In this document: positions 11,123 through 21,015 of the stretch, in pieces
Layout: every line of letters starts with the position of its first letter
Numbering within the stretch: position 1 is the stretch's first letter
From: Aphanomyces cochlioides
Lineage: Eukaryota > Oomycota > Saprolegniomycetes > Saprolegniales > Verrucalvaceae
Direction: 5' to 3'
Length of the DNA: 64,000 nucleotides
Assembly (NCBI GenBank): GCA_019828595.1
Contig: JAHQRK010000029.1
Coordinates: 310,001 to 374,000 of the forward strand
Position numbers and translations under genes: made by a program
The notes under the pieces: model-generated
The model's input: only the letters and a program-made list of their open reading frames with translations
What the model was told of the DNA's origin: nothing
Database searches by the model: none

Positions 11123-12394
11123 GTGAGTTTGATTGATCGCTCGTCAAAGCCTCAAGCTTCTGACAGACAGGTCGCGATCAAGACACTTGAAGACATCCTG
11201 GCTTGCATTGCCTTCCAAGACTTTGCCTGTCGCCGAAATGGCCACCCACCGTCAGAGAGACATCGACGTGTTGTGAAATTGTGGGTCTCTTTACGTGTTA
11301 TCCTGGAGTACACTCGCTACATGAACGTGAGGCTACATTTACCAAGGCCGTTATCGTCACTCGTCGTCGAGATACAAGCCATGCGGGAGAGCGATTTCAA
11401 GGCTGAATATCGACTTTCGAGGCAGTACTTTTGGCGCCTTCTCGAGCTTATCGAGACTCACCCGGTCTTTAATGCTAAACAGCGCCCTGTGGTGTATCAG
11501 CTCCTGGTCTTCCTGCAAGTAGCGGGATTTAGCGGCAATGGATCATCGTTTCGCCGTAACTCGAGGCTTGGACGCTGCAGTGTTGGCGCCGTGTGTTTGT
11601 TTACCGACCGTTGCGTTGTGGCACTTCGTTCGCATCTTGAACGCATTGTGTCTTGGCCATTACCGAGTGAACGGCGAGAAATTTCTTCTGCATTTGAGAG
11701 TCAACATGGATTTCCTGGATGTGTTGGTGCAATAGATGGAACATTGATTCCTTTAGCTCAAAAACCGTCCAAACATGGTGAAGACTATTTTACAAGAAAG
11801 TCAAGCTACGCTATCAATGCAATTATTGTGTGCGATCACTATCGCCGTGTTCGATATGTCTATGCTGGTTGGCCAGGAAGCTGCCATGATCAACGTGTTT
11901 TCCAGAATTCATCACTAGATCATGGTCTAAGTTTACATACTGGTGGAATGTCCTTCATTTGTGGTGATTCGGCTTTTGCACCGAACAAACACTTGATATC
12001 TCCTTTCAAGAAGCCTCCAAGACGTCCACTTGACCCCCTGCATGAGGCATTCAATGAGCGCATCTCGACTCTCAGAATTTGCGTCGAACATTGCATTGGA
12101 ATGCTAAAGGGCAGGTTTCAGTGTTTAAAAGAAGTGCGAATTCGTGTCAATGCGGAGAGAGAGACAGTCAAGCGTTGCGTTCATTTGATTGAAGCTTGTA
12201 TTGTTGTGCACAATTATTGCATCGATGACATTATTCCAGATGACTGGATTGACAGCGATGAGGACGAAGAGGACGAGCCAAACGACCCCAACACGCAGAC
12301 TATTGCTGAGTTACAGAGTACGGTGAACTCTCGGGCTGATCCAAGCCGTCGTCATCAATTGTTTCAGTATTTTATTGACAATAGCATGATTTAG
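11123..12394 (+). CDS. Harbinger-2 DDE_Tnp_4 transposase (intact core)
   Basis: The best-preserved transposase in the window: 423 codons without a break. The N-terminal half is helical (F-K-A-E-Y-R-L-S-R-Q-Y-F-W-R-L-L-E). Catalytic blocks follow: C-V-G-A-I-D-G-T-L-I (first Asp, about residue 205), G-W-P-G-S-C-H-D-Q-R-V-F (second Asp, about 255), I-C-G-D-S-A-F-A, and R-I-C-V-E-H-C-I-G-M-L-K-G-R-F (Glu, about 325). The C-terminus has V-V-H-N-Y and an acidic D/E run. The open frame has no ATG before codon 67 (11321), and 11123 is a GTG, so an upstream exon or the ATG at 11321 is possible. Predicted to cut and join DNA at its TIRs. A candidate active source. Confidence 0.85.
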   Translation: MSLIDRSSKPQASDRQVAIKTLEDILACIAFQDFACRRNGHPPSERHRRVVKLWVSLRVILEYTRYMNVRLHLPRPLSSLVVEIQAMRESDFKAEYRLSRQYFWRLLELIETHPVFNAKQRPVVYQLLVFLQVAGFSGNGSSFRRNSRLGRCSVGAVCLFTDRCVVALRSHLERIVSWPLPSERREISSAFESQHGFPGCVGAIDGTLIPLAQKPSKHGEDYFTRKSSYAINAIIVCDHYRRVRYVYAGWPGSCHDQRVFQNSSLDHGLSLHTGGMSFICGDSAFAPNKHLISPFKKPPRRPLDPLHEAFNERISTLRICVEHCIGMLKGRFQCLKEVRIRVNAERETVKRCVHLIEACIVVHNYCIDDIIPDDWIDSDEDEEDEPNDPNTQTIAELQSTVNSRADPSRRHQLFQYFIDNSMI

Positions 12395-12460
12395 CAGTGG
12401 CAGACGTCCGATGTAGTGATGTTGTAGTGATAGAGTTCAGTGGTAATTACTTTTCACTTA

Positions 12461-13797
12461 TCAATCAAAGATATTAGCTATCTCCTCACCAGTCAAACCT
12501 GCTTTCTTCAATTCTAACTTTGCAAGTGCCTTTTCTTTTAAGGCTTGGATTCGTAGACTCTCAACTTCCCACTTTGATTTTTCCTCGTCAAGACGAAGAC
12601 GCTTGATTTCAATTTGAAGCTTTGCCTTCTCGATAGAAGCACGCTCTTTGTCGATGGTGGTCGTGGCTTGAGTCATTTCCTTCCACATATCGAGCATGGT
12701 GAATCCTCGTTTTGAGCTTGTTTGGTTGACAGATGAGAATGCGCTGTATTTTCGGCCGGTAAACTCTCAAAATTTGAGGTTTCTTCGTTGGCATCATCGT
12801 TGGCATCGTAAAGCCAACTCTCTTCGTGGGTTTCTTCCTCCTCGTTAGTGTAAATTGGGCGCGCTGCAGGTCTATCGCCCATGATAGGATGTAATGCATC
12901 ATAATGCTTACATATCTTGAGAATCTTTGCGCGCACATTTGTCTCTCCTGACTCCTCGTCCTCTTCACGGATACCCTCTCCGGTGCTACCGTATTTCCCG
13001 TAAGGTTGTCACCACGAATGATTTTCGAAAATGGTGACAAGTCCAAAGGAAATCAGATATCAAAATGAGGTACATTTGATTGGGTAAAAATTAGACTTAT
13101 CTACCAATCATATTATTATCAAGAACACCTCGCAGTCGTATGTCGACTTTACGAGTGGCTGACTCCAGTTTGGGAGAATGAAAACCTTCAACGCTCATTT
13201 GGGTCCAGGTTTGCCGACTGCAACGCATGAACACGATAAATTTATGCCCTGGTATCTAATTGAACCATTGCATTTCTTCCAATAAAATCTGACTGGTGAC
13301 AACTCAAGGGGAACTCCGAAAAATTTCATCAGAATGTATTATAAATGTATACTATAAATTTGTATGAATCATTTAAATAATTATATCACTGGTGACAACT
13401 CAATGGGAAAAAATAGTGGTGACAACCTTACAGGAAATACGGTATTTGTCCAATCCCGAGCAGCACGGTAGGATCTTTCGAGATCATTTATCTTGCTGCG
13501 GACCTCCCGAGAGCTACGATGGTGTAAACCATGAGCACGAAGCTTTTGAATAATCTCTTGACAGAGCTTCGCCTTCGACGCCAACGAAGGGAGCGACAGA
13601 GCGCCAGTTGAATGCACCATGTTTCCAGACGAGGTTTTCTTCTGCGAACCAGCCCGCCACCTCACATAGTTGGTGTTCTCAGTAAGCCACTCCAACAGAA
13701 CGTCCAAGGAAGACATTGACCCCTCAGCTGCGGCGTCGCTGTCCCATGGGACACCATTGCGCTTTGTGTTCGCGGTAGCCATAGAGTGCTTCATCAA
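12461..13797 (-). pseudogene. Harbinger-2 Myb/SANT-like protein gene split by a MITE
   Basis: Starts near 13797 (alternative ATG at 13782). The N-terminal domain reads V-P-W-D-S-D, L-D-V-L-L-E-W-L, Y-V-R-W-R-A-G and K-I-N-D-L-E-R-S-Y-R-A-A-R-D-W, a Myb/SANT-like pattern also seen in Harbinger-5. A 454-bp MITE (12989-13442) interrupts it. Removing the MITE and one TA joins R-D-W-T-N directly, in frame, to an acidic G-E-G-I-R-E-E-D-E-E segment and then K-I-C-K-H-Y-D-A-L. An M-G-D-R-P motif follows. Near 12700 the frame shifts by one base into a coiled-coil tail (K-L-Q-I-E-I-K-R-L-R-L-D-E-E-K) ending at 12461. The MITE insertion looks recent. Confidence 0.8.
12989..13442. mobile_element. 454-bp TA-inserting MITE inside the Harbinger-2 Myb/SANT gene
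   Basis: TIR CCGTATTTCCCGTAAGGTT at the left is inverted at the right with one mismatch and extends into GTCACCA (about 27 bp). TA flanks both ends (12987-12988, 13443-13444). GGTGACAAC/GTTGTCACC recurs several times inside. No coding capacity. Third level of the nest. Confidence 0.92.
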
Positions 13798-13803
13798 ACT
13801 CTA

Positions 13804-13938
13804 CCATCAATCAGAGTTGTGCCGTCAACAAAATCGTTGACGGCTTAATTTTTGATTGATGGCCCAAAATATCCTTCATTTTTTCCAATCAAATCGATTT
13901 ATTGAAATGGGCCATCAATCAACATCTGCCATCAATCA
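13804..13938. repeat. Subterminal TGATTGATGG repeats of Harbinger-2
   Basis: TGATTGATGG or its inverse occurs at 13804-13813, 13853-13862, 13912-13921 and 13929-13938, with a partner near the left end (11043-11052). Subterminal repeats in Harbinger and similar transposons are candidate binding sites for the Myb-like protein or transposase; this role is inferred. Confidence 0.6.
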
Positions 13939-15116
13939 CAGATTGAACACCACTAATAGTGGTGTAAGGAGTGTTAAGCTTGGTCGACAAAGTATAGCCC
14001 GCATCGCCAAGTAAGTGCATAGTTGGAGGGAGAACTGATTTGACGGAGCTCCCCAAGCTGGACATTGTCCACAAATTCTAATCGCTACATGAACCAGCTC
14101 GTAGTGAATATTCCAAAAAGCGCCCTGTTCGGTCGACTGTCGCTTGCATATTTATTGCAGCCCATCCTTTCCTTAAAATCCAGCCTTCGTATTTGTAGGG
14201 TCTTTCTATACGAAACAACGAGCCATCAACCGCACCAGCCACCTCTGGGAAACCACATATTGCTTCAAATTCATTTAACAATTGTTGCCATGCTTCAAAT
14301 GTAGTTGGAAATGATATAAATACCGATGATAATGCTTGCAACATGTTGAGTATTTCATTGATATTTGCAATTGCAGTCGATTTCGACACTCCAAACAAGG
14401 CAGCTGTAGATCCGAAACTTCCTTCACTAGCAAGATAAGCCAGGGTCATGGCTGTACGGCAAACATGATCTACACGTGCAGATGGGGGCGGTATGCGATA
14501 TCCTTTATCATAGGCTACAACCAGCAACCTCTCTGCAATGAAATGGAGAGTTTGACGAGAGTCACGCAGGTTTGAACGATACCATCCATCATTTACGCAT
14601 GACTGCGCACCTGTTCTTTTGTTAAACAGCCAGCATTGACAGCCCACCTTTCCATGTATTGTTTCGAATGGTTTGTACGTTTAGTCGAGGGCCTGCATGT
14701 CGACGCCCATCGCTGCCAATTGCGGCAACTGCCCCAGCGATGCATGCCACCATCGCCAGTAGTGTGTTTTCATCCATTTTAACCAATGAACATGCAAATT
14801 GTGTCAACTTTTCTTGAACAAGCCATTAACGTTTTGAAAACTCCCTACATTCAAACTTCAAGTGTTTCCGTCTACTTTTTAAAAAGTAGGTCCTGGACCT
14901 ACTTGGAGAAAACGTCGATGAACCCATCTATTTCTGATGAAGTCGACGAAGAAAAAGTCGACTTTTTTCAACTTCGACCAGGCCCTAACGTTGTGAAATG
15001 GTGCGCTGTGTCATTTACAAAAGATATGATAGATGCTATCAGTGTATTGGACGTGTGAGAGAGATATGGATATCAACACAGATCTATTCACGCCCTTTTG
15101 ACCATTCGTCGTGGCT

Positions 15117-15199
15117 CCCACTGGCTTATCTGCGATTTACTCGCTAATCTTCGACGCAGGCCCTGGGTTCAATGTTCGAAGGTTAGCGGGAACTTACTG
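15117..15199 (-). repeat. Short pogo-like remnant, right end
   Basis: GGCTTATCTGCGATTTACTC at the left matches the fragment at 1640. The right end GCGGGAACTTACTG is followed by TA and is the inverse of the CAGTAAGTTCCCGC end there. Internal CGCTAATCTTCGA/TTCGAAGGTTAGCG forms a hairpin. Non-coding. Confidence 0.6.
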
Positions 15200-15209
15200 T
15201 ATCGGACAA

Positions 15210-16300
15210 GAAGAGCGTTGTACGACTGGATGTCTTGAAACGATAAACAACAGAAAAATTCCCTGGTTTTAATGACATTCAGGTCATATTATACTGTATT
15301 TAATCAATATTTAAAAAAATCCAGACAGCAATGTCATTATAGCGAGGGAGTTGGACAACGACATGCGCACCCATGACACATGATCCAACCCAGCAGGCAA
15401 TCGTGAACCCTCAACGGGCGAAACGATTGTAGCGAGATCCTTGAGAACGATCACAATGGTCGCCAAGTCAACTCACGGTTGCTTGTTGAGAATGCCAACG
15501 TCACTCACGCCAACGATGCCAAAAGCGTCAAATCGGATCGTTGCAATTGCCTTTTCAATGGCGACAACGTCCATACTAGTACAGCTTGAGAGGCAATTCC
15601 AGCTGTAGCAGCACACCTGAACGAATCATCGACCACTCGAATTCAATCCTTGCATCAAATGCACTACTGTAATCGCTCGAAGCCATAAGACTCGTGGGCA
15701 AGCACCGTTGACAACAGCATCATGCTCCACCTAGGTTGAGCTATCTTCTCCCCGCTACAGGCTTGAAAGATCCCATCTAAAAAATGGATCCATGGGTCTA
15801 TCCATGCAGTGCTTGGCCATTGGCGTGTGTCAAAAACTGCGCCTCCAAACTCTCCAACCTCGTTACTCTCCATGCGCATTTCTCCACGGGAAGGTGTCCT
15901 CTCCATGTAATCCATCAGATTTCGACTGCTCGAGCGCAACAACATTCGATCTTTGCGAGTCGAGTGGCCAAGACGCAGTGAGAAGTGCCAGAACGAAGAG
16001 GCGACGACGTCCAGCGCGACGCGTCCAACGGCGAGCTGTCATTGGCTAGTCCAATCTATAAATAGATCAACAAACAACGGATAGGCCTTGTTTCTCCACG
16101 AGAAAGTCGAAATTTCGATCGTTTCGAAGCTCACGCTGGACCTAATTGCAATAAAAAAGCAGCACTGAGCAGCGCTGGCGACGCCACTGTCGTCCTTGCT
16201 GAGATATAGTCTAGAGTTTGACATCTAAACATGTTTTTGCCACCAGTGTACTGCTTGGTGACCGTCAATTGATCCGTCCGTCTGCTTCGGGCGCTATGTA
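15210..16300. other. No recognisable gene
   Basis: Short overlapping frames only. Near 15255-15350 'ttttaatgacatt' and 'gcgagggag' resemble pieces repeated at 44335-44460 and 44605-44690, possibly old pogo-type debris. Confidence 0.4.
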
Positions 16301-16307
16301 AGGCAGC

Positions 16308-16430
16308 CTACAAGGTACATAACTCATTCGGGAAGGGGTTTCGTGCTTTATTGACTGTCGATTTTTGGTTTGGCTTATTCAACGCCACGACGATTGACGC
16401 AGCTACGATCAACGCGGTGAAACGACGCAT
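16308..16430 (-). pseudogene. Signal-peptide stub of a secreted glycine-zipper gene
   Basis: A 40-codon frame too short for most ORF lists. It opens M-R-R-F-T-A-L-I-V-A-A-S-I-V-V-A-L-N-K-P-N-Q, the same plan as the intact paralogues (M-R, then L/I/V/A, then A-L-N-x-x-N-Q). It stops after a short basic linker at 16308. The glycine-zipper half was not found downstream. Truncated gene next to the intact copy at 17182. Confidence 0.6.
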
Positions 16431-17181
16431 TTTAGATACATGACGAGCTCACGTGGGAGGAACTTTTCAACGAGAAGAGGGGGAAAGAGCACGAGACAGA
16501 GCGAGATTGGGCTCAGTTGCTCCTTGGCAGAAGGCAAGCATCCCATGAACGTCGTTGACTACAATCCAAGCTTCTTGAGAGCGAATTGAAGCAGCCAGTG
16601 TGGGATTTCTTGTGCCATGACGGGCGAAACGATGCCACAGTGCGATCAACAACGAAGAGAAATATCCACCCGAGTTTAAGAGCGTATCAACTGTGTTTTA
16701 TATTCGAAATGGAATGTCAAACGCCCTGTAGATTGTGTATTCAATAGCTCGGGTGCGACCTGATCCAGCCCGATGGTGCTAGGCAATCTTGCAACTGTTG
16801 ACTGCGTGCAACGAGCTTCTCTGCGCGACCTTACAGACCAAACTTCTGCCTCGACGCCGAGAGAATCGACCGATCTTACAGCCAAGCTCTGTTCTTCCAC
16901 CTTGGTCATTTTCTCCCGCGCCCCCGACAACCCCCGCCATCTTGAGCACCGAGCTTCACCTCTGAAGCTTCTTCGATCGCGCCGCTGCTTGAACGAGCTA
17001 AAACCTTCATCTAGAGTGCAGTCAACAAGAAGTTGACAGTCGTGTTAGAATTTACAACAAACGACGCGGTCAGTTGTCCAAGCAGACAAGCGCAGATCTC
17101 CTCGACTAGACGTACAAAAGCGATAGAATGCACAGAAAATGTCACGACGTTGAGGCTCTTGACGAGCTTAAAGCAGCCTTC
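16431..17181. other. No recognisable gene
   Basis: Short frames on both strands with no domain. Probably the common flank between the stub at 16308-16430 and the gene at 17182-17895. Confidence 0.35.
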
Positions 17182-17895
17182 CTATCTATTGCGACGCCGA
17201 AGTCCGGCCTGACTTGCGCCAGTGCGCCCTGCGGGGGGTGGTCGCGGTGCTTTGACATTCGAGCCGAACATTTTTTTAGCAGTCGGCGTTACCGCGTTTC
17301 GAAGCGATGTTTTTATCGATTCCTTTGCTCTTGAGAAGATGCCAGGGCGCTTCTCGGCTGTCGCTTTCGAGGGCGTCGTCTTCGTCTCCGTGGGTTGCGC
17401 CCGAGACGGAGTGATCGCTTTGCTTCGGCTAAGTTTCTTCTGCTGTGGTGGGGCCTTTGCATCCCTGCGCGCCGCGATTTTGTCGATAACCCGGCCACCA
17501 GCACCTCCAATCTTGGCTCCAGCCTGTCTCCCGAGGGGCGTACCAGCGTAGATGCCAGACGTGACTCCAAACGCTGCGCCAACGACACCGCCAGCTGGTC
17601 CTGCTATAGCTGTGCCAGCGGCGGCGCCACCGACAGTTCCACCAATCGCGCCAGCAGTCGCACCGACAAATGCACCAACGCGCCCACCGTTTTTGAATCC
17701 GCTACGTTCGTACTTTCCCCTCGGATTGTTAGCTTGGTTGGCTTTGCCAGGCGCGGTTAGAACGCGGTTCTTGAAGTGTACAAAGTCAGTGGTGGAGGCG
17801 ATTGGGTGCATGGGCATGACTTGGACGTCGTTGCTGCGTTGGTCAAAGGCCACGACGGCCGTGCATACCACAGCGAGGAGCGTCAAATATCGCAT
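17182..17895 (-). CDS. Secreted glycine-zipper protein (237 aa)
   Basis: The ATG at 17895 gives a clear signal peptide (M-R-Y-L-T-L-L-A-V-V-C-T-A-V-V-A, cleavage likely before F-D-Q); the longer upstream frame would bury it. After a variable linker come N-G-G-R-V-G and an Ala/Gly zipper of about 60 residues (V-G-A-T-A-G-A-I-G-G-T-V-G-G-A-A-A-G) with the central turn A-I-A-G-P-A-G-G. A second zipper helix ends in G-G-R-V-I-D-K. The C-terminal 100 residues are Lys/Arg/Ser/Thr/Pro-rich and low-complexity, rather like the 21 kb paralogue. Gly spacing every 4 residues suggests two close-packed helices, possibly membrane-embedded. Function unknown; secretion is inferred from the leader only. Confidence 0.75.
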   Translation of the reverse strand: MRYLTLLAVVCTAVVAFDQRSNDVQVMPMHPIASTTDFVHFKNRVLTAPGKANQANNPRGKYERSGFKNGGRVGAFVGATAGAIGGTVGGAAAGTAIAGPAGGVVGAAFGVTSGIYAGTPLGRQAGAKIGGAGGRVIDKIAARRDAKAPPQQKKLSRSKAITPSRAQPTETKTTPSKATAEKRPGIFSRAKESIKTSLRNAVTPTAKKMFGSNVKAPRPPPAGRTGASQAGLRRRNR

Positions 17896-18224
17896 TGCGC
17901 CTTGCGGGGTAAATTGAACAATGGACAGACGAACTGCCACTGAAACACAAGCAAGACTTATTGTCGTCACGCCGAACGAGAAGGGCGTTCATGGGTGCCC
18001 CGCGCATTCCAGGAACGACACTCCACATTGGCATCTGGCGTGGTTGGGTTGAACTTTTCATCCTCAACAATTAACATCGCCCCGCGCACCCATCGATTTT
18101 TCACGCTCTTCCTATGACAACTTCGAAGTATTAGCATCTCTACAAAGATACAGAGAGCATAGCTAGAGTCTTCCCGTCGCTCTCGGCGCTTGATGGCACT
18201 TTCGGAGTCGACACACTTTCCATT
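17896..18224. other. Upstream region of the glycine-zipper gene, nothing recognised
   Basis: No motif clear enough to call a promoter. No further gene. Confidence 0.35.
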
Positions 18225-18902
18225 GTTGACAACCTATATAATATGAAGGCCCACGAGACAAAATCGGTGAGCCTGGCAAAATTAATAGTCGAGATAAATA
18301 GCTTCAAAGGTTTTACCTTTTGAAAACTTATTTTCGACGAAACGAAAAAACAGTTCAAGCTCTCCTGATTGATGGTCAGTGTGTTTTAAACATTTGTGAA
18401 GGTGGCCACCGAATGTCCGAAGAAGAGAAGGAGACGTCGGTGGCGATAGAGTATGAAATCTGCTCTGATGTGGACGATGACTACCGACCACAACAATTCA
18501 CGTCAAGAGCAGCCCTCAATGAAGACATTGAAACAAGAGCCCAAAATAAAATCGGTCTATTAATAGTTGACATAGGTGTGTCACACAGTTCTGAACTTGT
18601 TTTAAACATGTTACAATTTGATTTATTCAAACTTTGAAGTTCTTTTCAGATGCTTTGACTGGAAAGTGCATGAAACAATGAATCCAAATATACAAAAATC
18701 TCAAAAAAGATTTTTTTCGAGATTTCCCCCCATCGACGCCCCCTTCATGGCAGGGCCACATCAATACTGCGAGTTGAGGGGTGTTAGATTGCTCAAATTG
18801 CAGCTCAGACACCCCCCATAGCGTCTCATTCGTATCTCAAAAGTATCAAAATGGCAATAAGACTGATTTTGTTTCGTGGGCCTTCATATATAGGATGTCA
18901 AC
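18225..18902. mobile_element. Inverted-repeat element (678 bp)
   Basis: About 38-bp imperfect inverted repeat: 18225-18264 (GTTGACAACCTATATAATAT, then GAAGGCCCACGAGACAAAATC) pairs with 18865-18902. No clean TSD. A 105-codon frame at 18320-18637 starts at TTG and has no recognisable domain, so I treat it as incidental. Non-autonomous if mobile. Confidence 0.65.
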
Positions 18903-18903
18903 A

Positions 18904-19347
18904 TACCGCATTAGTGGAACGCTTGATCTTTGCCCGCAAAAATCAAGTATTTTGAGTTTTATGACGCTTCAAAATCGCTTTTAAAGCGATTTATCTCAGC
19001 TTTCAAGCCAATGCATTACGTTACTGTATTTATTTTCGAAGCTTAAACTTCTGTTTTAACATCGAAACGAAACTGCCACCCATGTACAAAAACAAAATTC
19101 CACCGGACTTGAAATTTGTATTGAAAATATTAACTACGAGAGGTTTTCATTCAGAAGATTCCTGTAATAATTAATTTACATAAAAAGTTTAATTATACGG
19201 AGCTGACGACTGAAAAAGGCACTATTTTTGATAATTTACGAAGTGTTTTTGCCAATAGGATCCTTCAGAAAATTTTCGTCTAATCAGTTGCTGATATTTG
19301 TTTTCGGTGTCAAGGATCAAGCGTTCCTCTAATGCGGAACGGAGTAG
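18904..19347. mobile_element. Second inverted-repeat element, Stowaway-like end
   Basis: GCATTAGTGGAACGCTTGATC (18908-18928) pairs with its inverse at 19315-19335, one mismatch. The right end continues GGAACGGAGTAG, close to the GGGACGGAGTAG end of the Stowaway-like MITEs at 5781 and 38559. The left end lacks this extension, so the copy may be truncated. It abuts the element at 18225-18902. Non-coding. Confidence 0.6.
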
Positions 19348-19415
19348 TATTATGTACTACAATATATACATTTTCAAGAGTATTATTATATGGTGTGTTC
19401 TACTCAAAATTGCCT

Positions 19416-19453
19416 CCGGCGATTGGTTGAATCAACCGCCAGCAAATCGCCGG
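19416..19453. repeat. Short nested palindrome
   Basis: CCGGCGAT...ATCGCCGG encloses GGTTGAATCAACC. It can form a compact hairpin; no adjacent gene suggests a role. Confidence 0.45.
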
Positions 19454-19609
19454 ACCTCCAAAATATAATACAAATATCAAAACAAATATCAATTTTAGAA
19501 GGTTATTTAGACCTTGTGGTACACGAATCGACGAAGCTTCGTCGCTGCGCTGGCGAGGCCAGAGGCCACTCCACTCGTTTTACGCTCAACGTGAGGAGCG
19601 CTGAATAAA

Positions 19610-20580
19610 ATGGAATTCTCTTCGAGGTGGGGTCGCTCTGTAACGTTGTTCAGAGTCATAGAGATGACGTGAGATTTGCAGCTTTTCTCTCACAAACTTA
19701 GGTCAGTTTTCAGCCAATCAATTGATAGTAATATTATTTTTAGCCAATCATATTGTCAGGACGATTTCCAGGTGACTGGAAATATCGCCTGAAATTGGCA
19801 AATTTTGACAGAATTCACAATAAATAAGGCTAAATTGTTTAAACAAGGATATTCATTTTAACAGGTTATGACTCTACATAGTAAATTCGCTTGATGTTAC
19901 TGACTTCACAGTCCATTGCACGCAGAGTAAAGAACGGAACCAATATATTATATGACAAAGAGAGCACAGCGTAGGTATATTAGAGCGATATAAAGACTAT
20001 GGTGATGCCTGTCGTTCGATGCAATTACATCGCTTGCTTAACGTTGTGTTGTTCATCGAAATGCCTTTGAAAATTTATATTCCATGGAGTCTTGCCGTCG
20101 AGACGGCATTTTTACGAGTACTTCATGCACTTCCAACACCGCCAAAAGAGATAGCTCAATATGCCCAGCAGCTTTATAAAGCCTAGATTCTACAAAAACT
20201 GAATTCGACAGCGTTGAAATCAGTGCAGCCGTACTTAGTGATTTGGATGCGCCCAACTTCGTATCAGATATTGCATCGAAGTTTGCTTTCAATTCTTTTA
20301 TCAACAACTGTATCAAGCTGTCCGTTGCACAAGTGTAGAGTCAATTGACAGACACATTTGCTTGCATGTGTCGATTACCAATGAAACAAAATCTGATGAA
20401 AACGTGATGGGTGTGCTTACTTTATAAATTTATATATAATATAAAATTACGCATGGCAATTTTTAAATTTTCATCAAATATATTACAAATGTCTCAATGA
20501 TCATGATATTAGTAACCTCTATAAATTAATAGTCTTGTATATTTGATGTTGTGTTTGCAATACGCACATACCAGCTGTCA
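19610..20580. other. About 1 kb without a clear gene
   Basis: An 87-codon minus frame (20053-20316) has protein-like composition but no recognisable domain or signal peptide. Two AGCCAATCA motifs lie near 19712-19745. Confidence 0.35.
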
Positions 20581-20627
20581 ATCCATATTGTACAGACATT
20601 TTTTTTGAATGTCTGTACAATATGGAT
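20581..20627. ncRNA. Perfect 20-bp hairpin, small-RNA-precursor-like
   Basis: ATCCATATTGTACAGACATT (20581-20600) is followed by a 7-nt T-rich loop and its exact inverse (20608-20627). The stem has no mismatch. It could be a miRNA-like precursor, a mini foldback transposon or an extruding palindrome. Transcription is unknown. Confidence 0.35.
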
Positions 20628-21015
20628 TTCATGAAATTGTAGAGGTATCACACCCAACGTAGCTCAATCTATATTTTCATCTCCATACTTCTATCAGATT
20701 TGGTTGAAGTGTCATGCTATAAACAATATTTAATGATTCTAACTACGAACATGCTCTTGTCAAATCAATCGAGTATTCTTCGTGACATTGTATAAATTGT
20801 ATAAATGGATACATTGAAAAATATGAATGGATAGAGTATATAGAGTTAAACAGTAAGTGGGCTCTTTGCTGCTGGACCCTTCAAGGAGACCACGTTCGCA
20901 GAACTCTTCGAGCACCCAAGTCGGTGGCGCTTGTTGTGGCTCGATGTGACGACAACAATTTCCACTTGGTCAGTTGGCCGGGCATTATTGAATTTCCCCC
21001 AAACGACGTTGGACG

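Larger units (their letters stand above)
11014..13956. mobile_element. PIF/Harbinger element 2, nested in Harbinger-1
   Basis: TIR TTAGTGGTGTTCAATC at 11014-11029 is inverted at 13941-13956. The right flank (13957 on: TAGTGGTGT) happens to match the element's own end, so the exact TSD (TA, ATA or none) cannot be fixed from one copy. It holds an intact transposase (plus) and a Myb/SANT-like gene (minus) broken by a 454-bp MITE, tail-to-tail with 66 bp between stops. TGATTGATGG repeats lie near both ends. Confidence 0.88.
10679..14777 (-). pseudogene. Harbinger-1 DDE transposase, interrupted by Harbinger-2
   Basis: It starts at the ATG at 14777. The N-terminal 60 residues shift frame near 14640. 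The main body (14647-14078) has W-Y-R-S-N-L-R-D, a helix-turn-helix-like S-T-A-A-L-F-G-V-S-K-S-T, and A-G-A-V-D-G-S-L with the first Asp. R-A-G-S-C-S-D (second Asp) is followed at once by an in-frame TAG (near 14075), then readable sequence to L-L-G-D-A-G-Y-T. Harbinger-2 inserts here. The C-terminal part (11002-10679) has V-E-C-A-F-G-A-L-K-G-R-W with the catalytic Glu and V-L-H-N-L. One frameshift, one stop and one insertion make it dead. Confidence 0.85.
9704..14985. mobile_element. PIF/Harbinger element 1 (outer host of a nest)
   Basis: TIR GGGCCTGGTCGAAGTT at 9704 is inverted at the right end (14970-14985). TAA lies on both sides (9701-9703, 14986-14988), the 3-bp TSD of PIF/Harbinger. 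It encodes a Myb/SANT-like protein (plus) and a DDE transposase (minus), tail-to-tail with 33 bp between stop codons. The transposase is split by Harbinger-2 (11014-13956). Without insertions the element is about 2.3 kb. Confidence 0.92.

Noticed and set aside
17222..17917. Long plus-strand frames overlapping the 17.2-17.9 kb gene (and likewise at 43205-43924, 45933-46463, 52355-53079)
   Set aside because: They are antisense shadows created by GC-rich Gly/Ala codons. The opposite strand has the signal peptide and conserved zipper.
18320..18637. 105-codon frame inside the 18.2-18.9 kb inverted-repeat element
   Set aside because: It begins at TTG and shows no domain or conserved pattern; kept only as a note in the element entry.
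20053..20316. 87-codon minus-strand frame
   Set aside because: Composition is protein-like but there is no recognisable domain, neighbour or homology inside the window.
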